Assembly (NCBI GenBank): GCA_047637875.1
Contig: JBLJBH010000027.1
Span: 1 to 64,000 of the forward strand
DNA from: UBA7396 sp047637875
Lineage (GTDB): Bacteria > Patescibacteriota > Gracilibacteria > BD1-5 > UBA6164
Length of the DNA: 64,000 nucleotides
Reading direction: 5' to 3'
In this document: positions 10,801 to 24,138 of the stretch, piece by piece
Position numbering within the stretch: position 1 is the stretch's first letter
How the letters are laid out: each line of letters begins with the position of its first letter
Notes under the pieces: generated by a model
Told to the model about the DNA's origin: nothing
Databases searched by the model: none
The model's input: only the letters and a program-made list of their open reading frames with translations
Position numbers and translations under genes: made by a program

Positions 10801-13800
10801 CACTTGGAGATGTTTTTACAATTATATCATTTGGAGATATCTCTTGATTTTGGATTTTTAATTTATATGGAGAATTTGAAGAAATGAAGAAAGTATCTGG
10901 AATTTTTTCTACGTAAGCTATGTTATTTATAGTATTTAAAGTATTATTTTTTATCTTAACATTTAAACTTACATTATCTCATCATCTAATTGGTTTTCAA
11001 TTTAAATCAGTATATTTTTTTGTAATTTCAAGTCATTCATTTCAAGCATACTCACTTCTTAAAAATGTTGTTAAAGTATTTGATGATTGTTCTCCTAAAA
11101 TAGAAATTTGTCAATTATCCAACAAATAATCCATTCATATTTTTGTATCTTCTATTCAAGACTCTAAAGAATTCATTCAAGATGATAAATCTGGAGAAGT
11201 TTCTTTTGCATTTGGAGAAAAGATTTTTATTACATCATTAATAGAATCTTGTTGAGATTTTATTCAATCCATCATTTCTGGAGTAAGTACAGAATTTGGA
11301 AGTTGGTATTGAGTTTTTGGGAATGGCGAATAATTCATTTGTGTAAAAACAAGTTTATCAACTATTGCCTCATTAAATCATTGTTCTTCTTTTTTTGAAG
11401 ATCACATAGATTCAACTTCTTTAAGTAAAGCCTCACTATCTAAAATATTTTGCGCAGTTTTATCAATTGGCAATTGATATAATCAATTATAATAAATAGC
11501 TCAACCATCTATTCTTTGAGTTTCATCAAGAGTTAATCAAAGTCATGAATCTAGTTTTAATTTAGTAAAAGTTCATTCTTTATTAGTTCAATAAAAAATA
11601 TATAAATCTCACATATCATCAAGTATAACTAAATCCTTTTTTCAGTCTTTATCCATATCAAATCATATAACTTGATTTATCATTCAATCAAATGTTATAT
11701 TTGTATTTATTCTTTTAAAATCTTTTTTATCATTTGAGATAAAAATAAGTTTTCTATCTTTGTTTAATAGGACTATATCTCAATATCAATCTCAGAAAAA
11801 ATCTCATGAGATAATAGGTGATTTATTAGATAAATCAGCCAAATAAACTATATTTCATCTATTTATAAAATCTCAAAAAACACTAGTTCACTCTAATAAT
11901 TCAACATATCAACCTCTTTTTAAAACTAAAACATCTTCGTTTCAATCATTGTTGTAATCAAAAATATTATATCAAATATTGTCATCATCTTTTGAAATCA
12001 AATATCAAATAGTTGCATCATATTTTCTTGTTTTATCAGTTCAAGGTAATTTTTTTGGAATTGATTTTAAACTAGCAACTGGATCTCAAACATTTATTAA
12101 AGAAAAAGTCATAAAATCTTTTGTTGCTTCTCAAATAGATTTTCCAGCAGAAAATGAAAGTAATATTTTATTATCTTCTTTCCATCACAATCAATCTTTC
12201 GAAGAAAATTGCTCATATCAAAACTCAAAAGAATTTCAAAAATGATTTACTGTTTTTGAATTTGAAGCAAATGGATCATTGTAAGATATGATATATCAAA
12301 AATTTTCTTTTGTTGATGATCATAAATAAGCTTCTTTAAAGAAATAATCTCTTCATTCTAAGTAAACTACTATTCATCATTTATTTTGAGTATTTTTTAC
12401 TGAATCTAAAAGATTTATATCTCTAATAATTTTTACATCATTTCAAACAAAATTTATTGCTAAATTTCAAATAACTTGGTTATTTATCTTTAAATTTAAT
12501 ACTAGTCAATTAGTTAAAGTTTTTGATATTTCAAAAGTAATTAAACTTGATTTTGAAATTTTTCAATCTTTTGAAACTTTAAGTAAAATATCTCAATTAA
12601 AATCTTTTAAAACCAAATCTTTTGCATCATTTATTTCTGATTTATATTTTGAATTTAAAGATTTTAATAATATTGAAGTTTTATCTTTTGAATAACATTT
12701 TGTAAAATCTCCTAATAGACAAGAATCAAATAATTCAACTGATTTAAAATTATAATAAATTTTTGAAATCAAACTTTCAAAAGTATTGTTGTACATTGAA
12801 ACTTCCAAATCTCAATTATTTGTTATATTAAAATAAGTACTAAAATCTTGTGAAATATCTGTGGAACTATAATTTATTTTTAAATTTCAATTTGGATTTA
12901 TATTTAAAACTTCTTGATGTTTTGTTGAATCATTTAATAAAGTAGTAACTCAAAGTGCTCTATTATTTTTATCAAAAATAATAGAATTTGCTAAGTTATC
13001 TTTTATAGTTATATCTCAGTAATTACTTCAAAGTAAAGTTGTATATAAAGAATTATATTTATGTCATAAAATTTTATCTTTATTCCAGAAATAAAAAGTT
13101 TCTATTTTTCAAATATTTTCTCAAACTCAAGAAATAATTATCTTATTATTTTCTTGAAATAATGAAATTAATTGAGATTGTACAGTTGAATTCTGAGCCT
13201 TAAAATCATCACTTGAAATTAAAATATCTAAATCATAATATTTAAATCTATAAGTTACTAAATCATAATCTGTAAAAAATTTCTTTCAAGTTTCAGATAA
13301 AATTCAAGCACTTCTCATTCATGAAATATTATCAAGTTTTTCTTTTAAAAATTGAGATTGTCATACTATTTCTATTTTATTGTTTGATAAACTTGGTTTT
13401 GTAGATACTTTAAAATAAGCTGATCATGGTATTTCAGTTCAATTTAAAGTAAAATTTCATTTTCATTTTAAAACTGTTGTTTGAGTTTTATTTGATTTTA
13501 TAATGTGTTTATATTTATCTAGAATTTCAATATCTAAAATAGTAGAGTTATCTGTCCAAACTATATTATTATATTTATCTTTTAATTCAGCATATAAAGT
13601 AGAAGTAGCATTTTTATCAGCTTCTATTTTTGATTTTGATAAAGTTAAATCAACTTTAACTGCTAATTCTGGTAAAATATTTATCTCTTTATAAATTGAT
13701 TCTCTGACTCATTCTATTTTAAACTCTAATTTAATTTTTTCTCAAGCTTTTGTTTTTGTTGAAAAACTTCAAGTTCAAATATTATTTTTTATATCTACAT

Positions 13801-16800
13801 AATCTTTTGTTGATTGTAAATAAATATTATTTGTAATTAAATAAGCTCTAGAATTAAATAAAGTTGCTTCATTTTGAGATTTAATTTTAATTGTATAATT
13901 ATATTTATTATTTCAAACTTTTATATCATTAGGCAATCATTCTAAATCAAAATCTATTTTATCAACAACTGATAAATTAACACTTTTTTCATCAATTACT
14001 TTATCTTCAGTTTTTAAAATAAAAGTTATTTTTGCATTTCAAGATTTACTTGTTGTTTTCAATCTAAATGGTTTAAATCCATCAAAAACTTGAAAAACTT
14101 GTTTTTTTGTTCCATTTTCAAAAACTACACTATCTCCAGAAATCAAAGCTTCAACTTCATATTTATTTCAGATAGCTGGATTGTTATATTGATCATAAAT
14201 AGTAAAAACATTTGTAGTTATTACTCATCATTTTTCTACTAAATTTGTAGATAATTTTGGATCTATTTTTATTGCTTGATCTGGCAGGATATTTATTTCT
14301 TTTTTTATTACATAACCATGTTTATCTTTTATTTCCAAAGTATAAACTCAACTATCTTTAAAACTTCAAAGTGTTTTTATAGTTGACAAACTAGATAAAG
14401 CAAAAGTAGGTATAACTTCTTTATTGTCTTTATCTAAAAGTTTCACAATAATTGGAAAATTTATATCTAATTTATTTCAATTTTTATCACTATTTGATAA
14501 TGATATAAAAAGTTTTTCTTTTGATTGTGATAATGAATTTAGAGAATTTAGATTTGTTTTTATACTATCAAAATAAATATCTTGAGTTAAAAATAAATTA
14601 TTACTAGTTGAAGAAATAACTCATTCATTTGATGTTTCTAAGTTTAAATCTCAATAAATATTTTCAAGTTTATAATTTGAAGCATAAAATAAATCACCTC
14701 TAACTTGAAGAGAAATTTCATCTGTTTTTTGAGTAACAATATTATTTTTTTGATCTTTTAAAGTTAAAGTTGCTTTTATTTTAAAGTTTACATCACGAGC
14801 TTTTGTAGAAAAATTGTATTTTACTTTTCAATTTGTTACTCTTGCTTTTATATCTTTAAATCATAAATATTTTTCAGCTTCTTTTCTTGACTCTATAGAA
14901 TTTAGTGAATTATCATTTTTATCAAAAATTGTTAGAGAATTATTTGAATTTAATTCTTTTGATTCATCTTTTTGTATTGATAAATTTATTAATTCAAAAT
15001 CAATATTTGAAATATTATCAAAAGTTATAACACTTCAAGACGAATTTAAAATACTTGCTTCTAAAAATCAAGTCTTATTATAATAATATCTTGTAGAGTC
15101 TGATTTTAAATCTAAACTTCAATTTTTTATTTCATTTTCTAAATAATCAATTATTCAATTTTTATTTAAATCTGTATTATCATAAAATCATTCTGAATCA
15201 TCATCCTCATTTATTAAAGCAAGTCAACAATTTCCATCAGTTATACTTATTTTTGGAGGAACCATATCTTTTAACCGACACATAACAGCAGGAATCCATT
15301 CCCAGATAGGAACTCATTCTGGAGGAGCACATTTAAAATTTCAACTATTATCTGATCAATTACTTCATTTTACATTAAATAAAAAACTATTTAATTGATT
15401 ATTAGCAGCAATTATATCAGAATATGGGTTTTCTCCTTTATCTTCAGGATCAAGTTTTACATACATATTTTTAGCATCTCATAATGCTCATAAATATGCT
15501 ATTTCATATTGTTTTTTATTTTTTGGTAAATAAAAATTATAATCATTTCCCCCAAATTGATCTGATAAATAATTTTCAAAAATAAATTTATATTTAGCAG
15601 AAACATTATTAAAATTATTCCATAAAACAGCAAATATTAAACTATCTATATAACTTAAAGTTTTTTTATCTCAAAGTATTTCTACTTCTTTAGAAGGTTT
15701 ACTTTCAAGTTCTTTATATAAATCAACATTAGCACTTGGATAAGATCAAGTTTTTAGAATATTAAAAATAGCACTATCAGCTCATCCTAATTTTGAAGGA
15801 TTTTTTGCATTTATTAAAGAATTTATTTCACTTGATTTTTGATCTAAGTATTTTTTTAAAGATTTTTTTGCATTATCAAAATTGAAGTCTTCATTTTCAT
15901 CAAGTATAACTCTAAATAAATATGGGTAATTTATTTTTCCATAAGTATTATCTGCTCAAATAAAATCTATATATCTATCCTTATCTATTGGAAGATTTGG
16001 AGAAATCATGTATTGAGTTTGTTTATATAATTCATCTGAAGTTGGTGATTTGTGTTTTATATATGAAGCAATTTTATGAAAATTATAAATTTTTGTAGTA
16101 GGTGTTTGTGTTGACGTTGTTGTAGTTGTTGTTCAATCTCAATTATCAGTTGTTGAAGATGTAGAAGCACAATCAGTGTTTGAATATGTTTTTACAGATA
16201 CTCAATCTAAATTTAAATAATGTTCTTCACATGGTAAAACTGATAAAGTTGGGAAATTTTTATATGTATAATCAAAATCATAAGAATAATTCAATTTTGA
16301 ATTTATACTTGAACAACTTATATTATTAGGTTCAGTTAATATAAAATTATTATTAAAACAATTTCTTGGATCTGGATTTTTTGTTGTATCTGTTGATTTT
16401 AGAGCCCCCAAAATATCATAAATTGGAACTACTGCATTTGTAATATCTTTTGATTTTAATTTCCGTATTTCTCAATTTATTGAGTTTGAAGTATCTAAAT
16501 TTGCTGGAGAATTTCCTCACCAATATCACATAGTTTGAGCAAATCTACATTTTGCCAAATCTGGTTGGATATTATTTATATTAAAAGCTCTATTTGCTTC
16601 AACTAATTGTCCACTACTATAAGTTGATCATCTATAAATAGTACAATCTTTTGCTGATGACATATTAGCTCAGGCGTTTCAATATAAATAGTTTGTATAA
16701 TCATCATTTCAAATTTCAAAAGTAGTTGGAACTGCTATATTTCTTGATAATCATTTTTCAACTAAATTATCTATAGAATTTTCTAAATCATTGTTTACAT

Positions 16801-17941
16801 TTTTTAAAACTCAATGAGTTAAAGCATCCATATTCGAAACCAATGCTGGTATTAAATCTTGATTTACTATATTTGATCAAGAATTATATCTTCAAGCATT
16901 ATGAACATCTTTTCTAAACTCTCAAAGAGTTGAAGAATTAAAAATTTCTAAAAATTTTTTTGTTGTATTTTGAATTATAAGTCTCATCTGAATATCTGGA
17001 ACATTTTTTGTAGTTGGTCATAAAAGCATATCACTAAAATCAACTCCACTTCAAAATAAGCTTCCAATATCTCAGATAAAATTTCATTGCGCCCCAAAAT
17101 AATTTTCTTTTAATTTTTCAGCAAGTTCAGCTGAAAATCTATTGTAAGTTATATCTTCAATATTTGCTAAATATCATTCATAAGCTTTATAATCAACATA
17201 TTTTACAGCTTTTGATTCTCTGATTTGATCATAATAAAATACATATGGTTTATATTCATCTAAAAGCTCATCATGTTCTTTTCAATTCATTATTCATTTT
17301 GAATTTTCAAAATTTCAAGTTCAATTATAAAAATCATTATTTTTTGAAAAATAATCATTTAATTCTTTAATATCTTGTGTTAAATTTCCAGTATTTGGAG
17401 AAATAAAACCATGCCAAATTTCGGCTTTTGTAGTTTTTATAATACTTTTATTTAATTGATATTTTTTTTCATTTTCATTATAAATATATAATTTATCTTC
17501 AAAATCAACATAAGGTAAAACTGTTTTTTCATAACTTCAAGCATTTTCAACTACAGGTAAAGCTAAATCTCAAATAAAAATACTTCAAATAAGTCTTGAA
17601 TTTCAACTTAGAGAATCAAGTCAGTTATATCATTCAAAGTATAATTTTTCATTTAATGATGCGATATTGAAAGGATGAGTATCTCCAGGAATTGGAATAA
17701 TCATAGTTTTTGTATTTTCTAAAACTTTTTGAATATTTCTTGCATAAGTATTTACACTACTTTTAACACCATCATAAATTTCTTCTTGCACAAAAATAGA
17801 TACAACATTATAATTTTTTGTATCATTAGCGAATATTGTTCATAAAAAACTAAAAAAAGTTATATTAATAGTGAAAGAAAAAAGTATTGAAAATATAAGT
17901 AAAAAAGATAAAAATTTTTGTATTTTATTATAATTTTGCAT
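4889..17941 (-). CDS. Giant secreted multidomain surface protein (4350 residues)
   Basis: Read with UGA = Gly, this frame is open for 13 kb without UAA or UAG. I checked every codon. Residues 1-38 form a signal peptide (FLSFLLIFSILFSF core). Several Ig-like/beta-sandwich stretches occupy about 950-1750. FG-GAP/VCBS-like repeats with DYNNDGNED and DMDKDGKKDLVILDD occur near 1980-2160. Calcium-loop segments DKDGNGVPDYIDELL and DSDKDGIPDKDD lie near 2480-2530. A proline/leucine-rich stretch (LPPPPKLPKLL) is near 3170-3250, a Ser/Thr/Asn-rich linker near 3575, and another DFDGDGDQD loop near 3640. No sortase signal or C-terminal membrane anchor is evident. It is most likely a cell-surface or adhesion protein; no enzymatic domain was recognised. 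Confidence 0.85.
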
Positions 17942-17972
17942 AGTTTTTGTATTAAAATAATTATTTGATGTT

Positions 17973-18000
17973 ATTCTAACACATTTTTAATTTTTTTCAA
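17973..18000 (-). promoter_or_regulatory. Promoter of the giant surface-protein gene
   Basis: On the minus strand, TTGAAA (18000-17995), 16 bases, TAGAAT (17978-17973), about 30 bases upstream of the ATG. Confidence 0.6.
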
Positions 18001-18001
18001 A

Positions 18002-18045
18002 AAAAAAGTAAGTTTTTTTGTCTTATTTTCCTTACTTTTTATTTT
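18002..18045 (-). terminator. dnaE terminator
   Basis: On the minus strand, AAAAAGTAAG, an 18-base loop, then CTTACTTTTT and T's, starting about 10 bases after the dnaE stop codon. The loop is long, so efficiency is uncertain. Confidence 0.55.
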
Positions 18046-18054
18046 CTAAAATTA

Positions 18055-21000
18055 TTAAAAATTTTCTTTCTCAAAATCATAAATCTCATCTAAACTTGCT
18101 AAAGAAATTTTGGTATCTATTTCTTGTCATTTAAAGTCTAAAAATATTTTTATATCTCAGACTGGGAGTCATAACATAAATTCTTTTAATTTCAGTAAAC
18201 TTTCTTTTTTTGCCGTTGGTGGAATATGTATAATATATTTTTCAGAAACTTTCTCAAATATACTACAAGCAGAAGATCAGTTTTCTGTTATTTCCACAAA
18301 ATCATTTTTTTGTTTTTCTTCAGATACTTCTTCCAAAGGAGAGTCAGAAACTGGAGTATTTTTTAACACATCATTTTTCATAAATGAATTGTATTTTTTA
18401 TTATCAAAAAGTCATAAAGATTGTGCTTGTTCTCTCACTTGAGTTAAAGAAAGTGATTTTATATCACGAGCTAAAATTGATTTTCTTTTATATTCTGGGT
18501 TTATATTGAGTCATCAAGAAACTATAATAATTTTTCCCGTTTCCAATTTATCAGAAAATTTATCAAAATCTTTCGGGAAAATAGTTACTTCAAAATCATA
18601 ATAAAAGCTTTCACAATACAAAAACACCATATTTCATCCTGATTTTGTCATCATTTTTCTGACATCTTTTACATATCAAACGACTTGAATAATAGTGTTT
18701 CTTGATTTTTGTTTTTCAGGAAGTTTTTCTATTTCGTCAAAGCTCATTTTCATAATTTTTGCATTTTGAGATCTTTTTTCTATATAACGAGAAAGTCCAT
18801 CAAGTGGATGTCCTGAAACACTAAAACCTAATACTTCTTTTTCACCATTAATTGATTCTTCAAAAGAATATGGTTCCACTTTGTCTAAAATAAGCTTATT
18901 TGAATCTTCTATATGATCAAAAAGTCATATCTGATTTGTATCTTTCTTTTTCTCTCAAGCACGAGAAAATTTGATAATATTTTCTATATTTTTATATAGT
19001 TGTCATCTTTCTCAAAATTCATCCAAACTTCAAGATAATATCAAAGCTTCAAGTGATTTCTTATTTATTACATCTTTTCAGGCTCTAGCTATAAAATCAT
19101 CTATTGAAGTATATTTTCCATCTTTTCTTCCATCTTTAATTGCTTCAATCGGTCAATCTCAAATTCATTTAATAGCTTTTAATCAAAATCTTATAGTGCT
19201 ATCATCAATATAAGTAAAATGTTTCATTGATTCATTCACACTCGGTGGTAATACACTTATTCATTTTGAGTTACATTCTCAAACTTCCATAACTATTCTA
19301 TCCATATTTTCCTCATCACTAACCATAAGCGCTGTTAAAAATTCTGTTTTATAATACGCTTTTAGATAAGCTGTTTGATAAGCAATAAAAGCATAACAAG
19401 CAGCATGTGATTTATTAAACGAATAATTTGCAGCTGGCTGAATCATTTCTTCGTAAATATATTTTGGTGTTTCTGGTTTATAAGCTTTAAAGTTTCCTGC
19501 TTTCGTAATAAATTCCCCCTTTAGTTGCTCTATAATTTCAATTTTTTTCTTTCAAATTCATCTTCTTAAAAGATCTGCTTCACCAAGAGAAAATCAAGCC
19601 ATAACCTGAACGATAAACATAAGTTGTTCTTGATACACCGCAATTCAGTTTGATACATCTAGAATTGGTCATAAATCTTCATCTAACTTTCTTTTTTCTT
19701 CTGCGATTTCATCATCACTGTATCAAGCATTTTTTAAGATTTCTATGAGGTTATCAGCCATATATTTTACTTCTTCTCTTCAATGCTTTCTCTCAACATA
19801 TGAAGGGATATATGCGAGTGGTCCAGGACGATATAGTGATACCATCGCAATTAAATCCTCAAAAGAGTTTGGTTGCAAATCAACTAAATATTTTCTCATT
19901 CAATCAGATTCAAATTGAAAAACTCAAGTAGTATCTCAAGCACAAAATACCTCAAAAACTTTCGGGTCATTTCTATCAACTTTTAATATGTCTATATCAA
20001 CTCATTTATTATTTTTAATAATTTTTAATGCTCTTTTTATGATAGTTAAGTTTCTTAAACCCAAAAAATCCATTTTTAAAAGTCCTAAATCTTCCAAAGG
20101 ATAAGCTGAATATTGCGTAATAATAGCATTTGTATCTTTTGGTGGATGAGCGAGAGCTGTATAATCTGTCATCTTATTTGGTGCAATAATTACAGCACAA
20201 GCATGTACTCATATTTGTCTAACATTTCACTCAATTTTTAGTGCATTGTCTACAATATTTTTATATTTTGGATTTTCTTCATATGCTGTTTTAAACTCAA
20301 GACTTTCTTCTAAGGCTTGTTTTAATTTTGTCCCTGGTTTTTCTGGAATAAGTTTTGCAAATTCGTTCATTTCCTGAAAATCAACTCACATAACTCTTCC
20401 AACATCTTTTACTGCAGCTCTTGCTGCAAAAGTACCGAAAGTACAGATTTGTGCAACATGATCAGCACCATATTTATTTCTACAATACTCAATTACTTTA
20501 TCTCTTCCATCATCGGCAAAGTCAGTATCTATATCAGGCATAGATATTCTGGCTGGATTTAAAAATCTTTCAAAAAGTAAAAAATATGGCAAAGGGTCAA
20601 TATCTGTAATTCCTGATAAATATGCCATAAGACTTCAGGCAGCAGATCATCTTCAAGGACCTACTGGAATTCAATTATTTCTTGCCCAATTTATATAATC
20701 AGCAACTATCAAAAAGTAAGCATCAAATCACATTTCATGCACTACGACAAGTTCATACTCCAGTCTGTCTATTTTGTCTATTAAATCTTTATCTAATTTT
20801 TTAATAAATTCTTTTTTTTCTTCACTATAATAAGTTATAGAAAGAGCTTTTAGTTCTTCTGGAGAACTTTCAGTTAATTTTTTTTGAAGTCATGGAACAT
20901 CAAGTTTTTTTACTAAATTAAATATCTCTATTTTAGACAAATTGTATCCATATCTCCAATTCAGTCATTTAAAAGAAAGATATCTTAAATACCATTCATC

Positions 21001-21921
21001 AGAAGTGAGTTTTTTAATACCTTTTTCATCTTTTTCTAGTTCCATCGCTTCATCATATATTTTTTGATCATCTTCAGGAAGCTCATATTTTGGAATTAGT
21101 ACTCATCAAGTTTCTATTTTTATATCTACCTTGTCAGCAATTTCTAGAGTATTTGAGAGAGCTGAAGGTAAAAATCAAAATAATTCTTGCATTTTTTCTT
21201 CAGATAAAAAACTGTAATCTCCGTTGATTAAAGTTTTTCTATCAGGATTTTCTATTTGGTGTCCTGTTCCAAGTGCCATGATAACATCTTGAGTTTGTTT
21301 ATCTTCAGGATTGATATAGTAACAATTATTCGCTGCTACTACTTTAAAATTATATTTATTGTGAAGTGATATAAGAGTATCCGTCACCAGTTTTTGTTTT
21401 GGAATATCGTCATGATACAAAAGCTCTACATAAAAATCCCCTGGAAAAACTTCTTCGTATTCTTTAATCCTTGAAATAATTTTTTCTTCATCTATTCAAG
21501 CTAAAATAAAATAAGGAATTTCACCTGAAATTGGACCAGATAAACACATTAAGTTTTGAGAATGCTCTTTTAATTCCTCCCAAGTGATAAATGGTTTATC
21601 TCATGGTCTTTCCAGATTGGCTTTTGAAACGAGGGAAATAATATTTTTGTACCCGTCATAATTTTTAGCTAGCAGTACTATTTTATGAAACATTTTTACA
21701 TCAAGTTGTGATTGCAAATATATTTCTGTTCCGAGAATTGCTTTTATTCATTCCTCTTTAGCATATTTATAAAGTTCGTGACATCAGTGAATATTTGAAG
21801 TATCAGTGATTGCAACAGCTGGCATTCAAAGACTTTTAGCTTTTTTTACATAATCTTTTGGCTTTGGAAGTCATTCTAGTATTGAGAAATGTGTGTGGTT
21901 GTGTAGGTGAACAAAAGACAT
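18055..21921 (-). CDS. dnaE: DNA polymerase III alpha subunit
   Basis: 1288 residues, the replicative C-family polymerase. The PHP domain opens with FVHLHNHTHFSILEG. The palm carries the catalytic PDIDTDFADDGRDKV, preceded by GIPVGPGRGSAAGS. QEQLMFIVQVMAGFSLGEAD, RRGIGKK and NKSHAACYAFIAYQTAYLKA are further DnaE hallmarks. Helix-hairpin-helix and OB domains follow. Two segments look like beta-clamp binding sites: NQIGLFD near residue 996 and QSLGLFD near 1165. It follows lysS on the same strand, 79 bases downstream. The start is the only ATG giving an intact PHP motif. Confidence 0.96.
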
Positions 21922-21989
21922 ATTTCAGGCTAATTATTATTAGATAATTTATTTTAAATAAGATAATGATTTTTTGGAAAATGTAAATT

Positions 21990-22019
21990 AAAAAAGCAAA
22001 CTAATTAGTTTGCTTTTTT
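21990..22019 (-). terminator. lysS terminator (perfect palindrome)
   Basis: AAAGCAAACTAATTAGTTTG with its mirror half forms a perfect inverted repeat flanked by A's and T's, so it can act on either strand. The lysS stop codon (UAG at 22003-22001) lies inside the stem. Confidence 0.8.
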
Positions 22020-23602
22020 TCTGAAGAATTATTTACATTTTTCATAAGTGGAAAAAGTACAACATCTCTCAAGTTTTCTTGTGCAGTCAGTAGAGAAAAA
22101 ATTCTATCAATTCACATACCAAGTCCTGATTGAGGAGGCATACCATATTCCATAGCGAATACAAATTCATCATCTGGAGAAGTTGCTTCTTCGTCACCTC
22201 TTTCGATAGCTCCACTTTGAGCGTCAAAGTTAGCTTTTTGGATTTCTGGATCGATAAGTTCTGAGTATGCTTTAATCACTTCCCATCAGTTTACTACTAC
22301 TTGGAATTGTTCCACGATATCAGTATTGATGTCGTTTTGTCTTGCAAGAGGTTGCATCGTTTTTGGATAATTATAGACAAATGCTGGACCAACAATTCCA
22401 GGTCTGAGAACTTTTTTATATAAGTAATCGATCAAAGTTGGAACTCCCATTTTATCCATTCCTTCAAACTCTACTCCTGCTGCTTTTATGTCTGCAATGA
22501 GTTTCTTTTCGTCTCCTACAAAGTATTTTGATACATCGATTCCACAAGCTCATTTCACTCACTCAACATAATCAATTCTTTGCCATGGAGTTTGGAAATT
22601 TACGCGTCTAGAATTTCCTTGTTTATCTTTTACATCGACTTCACGAGAAAGTTCAGGAATTTTCGCAAAGATAAAATCAAACATATCTTCGACAAATTTC
22701 ATATTGTCTTCAAAATTCCACCATGAAGCATAGTGTTCGATCATCGTAAATTCTTGCATATGACTTGGGTCAGAACCTTCGTTTCTGAAATCACGAGCAA
22801 ATTCTACCACTCTTTCAAATCTTCCCATCGTTACTCTTTTGAGGAATGTTTCTGGTGAAATTCTTAAGAAAAAATCTTGATCAAAATCATTGTGATGAGT
22901 GATAAAAGGAGCCGCAGCAGCACCAGAAGCAGCATTTCCAAGTACTGGAGTTTCTACTTCGGTAAAGTCGTTATTATCATAAAAATCTCTGAGAACTTTA
23001 ATGAATTTACTTCTGAGTTTCATTCTATTATAGGTTTCGTCGTGCATGATGAGATCAAGATATCTTTGTCTATACAGGGTTTCTTGATCGGTTACTCCGT
23101 GAAATTTTTCTGGAAGTGGTCTGATGGCTTTTGAAAGAATTTGAAATTCTCTCACAAAAAGAGTGAGTTCTCCGTGTTTTGTCAAAAATAAATCACCTTT
23201 TACTCCGATATAATCTCCTACGTTGATAAATTTTTCCGATACTTTATATGCTGATTTTTCCTCATTGTCTATCGTAATATTTTCTACGACTTCTTTTCCA
23301 GTATTAAAAACTACTTTGTCTTTCATAAAACATACTTGAATCGTACCAGATCCATCCATGATTTTAGCAAAAGCAAGCTTACCATGACTTTTGTAACTCA
23401 TAAGTCTTCCCGCAGCTTGGTATATATTCTCTGCTCACGACTCTTGTAAAAGTTCAACTTCTTTAACTTTGTTGCTATTTTGCGCAATTTCGGCAATAGC
23501 CATTTTCCCGTGATAGTTATTTGCGTACACTATTACTCAAGCTTCTTTTAATTTTTTAATTTTTTCGATTCTATCAAGTGATTCATTTCAGTATTCAAAC
23601 AT
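22001..23602 (-). CDS. lysS: Lysyl-tRNA synthetase, class II
   Basis: 533 residues. An N-terminal OB-fold anticodon-binding domain (AAGRLMSYKSHGKLAF, DYIGVKGDLF) precedes a class II core. Motif 2 is RFERVVEFARDFRNEGSD followed by HMQEFTMIEHYASW. Motif 3 is near the C-terminus (PQSGLGMGIDRIFSLLT). It charges tRNA-Lys. Unlike its neighbours it uses almost no UGA for glycine: the 280 residues encoded by 22559-23401 contain none. Together with a visibly higher G+C this suggests strong expression or a more recent origin. The last seven residues are encoded inside the terminator hairpin. Confidence 0.95.
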
Positions 23603-23649
23603 AAAATATTTTTAAAAAGTAAAATTTTGTCTTTAGAATATATATTTTT

Positions 23650-23678
23650 TGATAAAAAGCAATTTTTGCTTTTTATTT
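23650..23678 (-). terminator. Terminator after the tsaB/PH-domain pair
   Basis: AAAAAGCAA / TTGCTTTTT hairpin. On the minus strand it overlaps the stop codon at 23675-23673 and ends in T's. Confidence 0.65.
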
Positions 23679-24134
23679 TTTCATTATTTCCATAATATTT
23701 TTTGCTTCCCCTAAAACATCTTTTATATATTTTAGAGAAATTTTTTCTCAAGATTTAAACTCAAGTTCCAATTTTCAAAATCAAAAATAATGTGCAAAAA
23801 ATCATTTTTGTTTAGCTTTTATTTCTCTCACTTCTGATAAATTAATTTCCATATATTTATGTTGAAAAATATTTATCTTTTTTACTGAAATAATTCTTTG
23901 ATTAGTTATAACAATAATTCAAAACTCAAAAAATAAAAACACATAATAAAAAAATACTATAAATATTTGAATTAAAATTATTAAAGCTATAGAAATATAT
24001 CTAAAATCTGAGAAAAAATAATAAATTCCTCATAAAATAAGCAAAAATACAAAAGTTAAAAATCACAAAATAATATTTGTGAAATAGTGATTTTTTATAA
24101 CTTTTACAATTTTTTCATTTTCTTGTAGTTTCAT
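23673..24134 (-). CDS. Membrane protein with bacterial PH-like domain (DUF304/YdbS type)
   Basis: 153 residues. Two adjacent membrane helices occupy roughly residues 18-70 (IILGFLTFVFLLILGG and a long ISIALIILIQIFIVFFYYV). A beta-rich segment follows, containing GIIVITNQRIISVKKINIF and then YMEINLSEVREIKAKQKG, the pattern of bacterial PH (YdbS/YvbH-like) domains. The family's role is not settled. The gene starts 4 bases after tsaB and is likely co-transcribed. The PH assignment rests on the NQRI-type motif and overall order, so I hold it only moderately firmly. Confidence 0.6.
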
Positions 24135-24138
24135 ATTT

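Noticed and set aside
16060..16200. Thr/Ser-rich and Asn/Thr-rich runs in the giant gene (also 7160-7250) as tandem DNA repeats or CRISPR-like units
   Set aside because: They are short low-complexity linkers inside the coding frame with no regular repeat-spacer structure.
22877..23134. An 85-residue plus-strand frame inside lysS
   Set aside because: Antisense shadow of conserved class II synthetase motifs.
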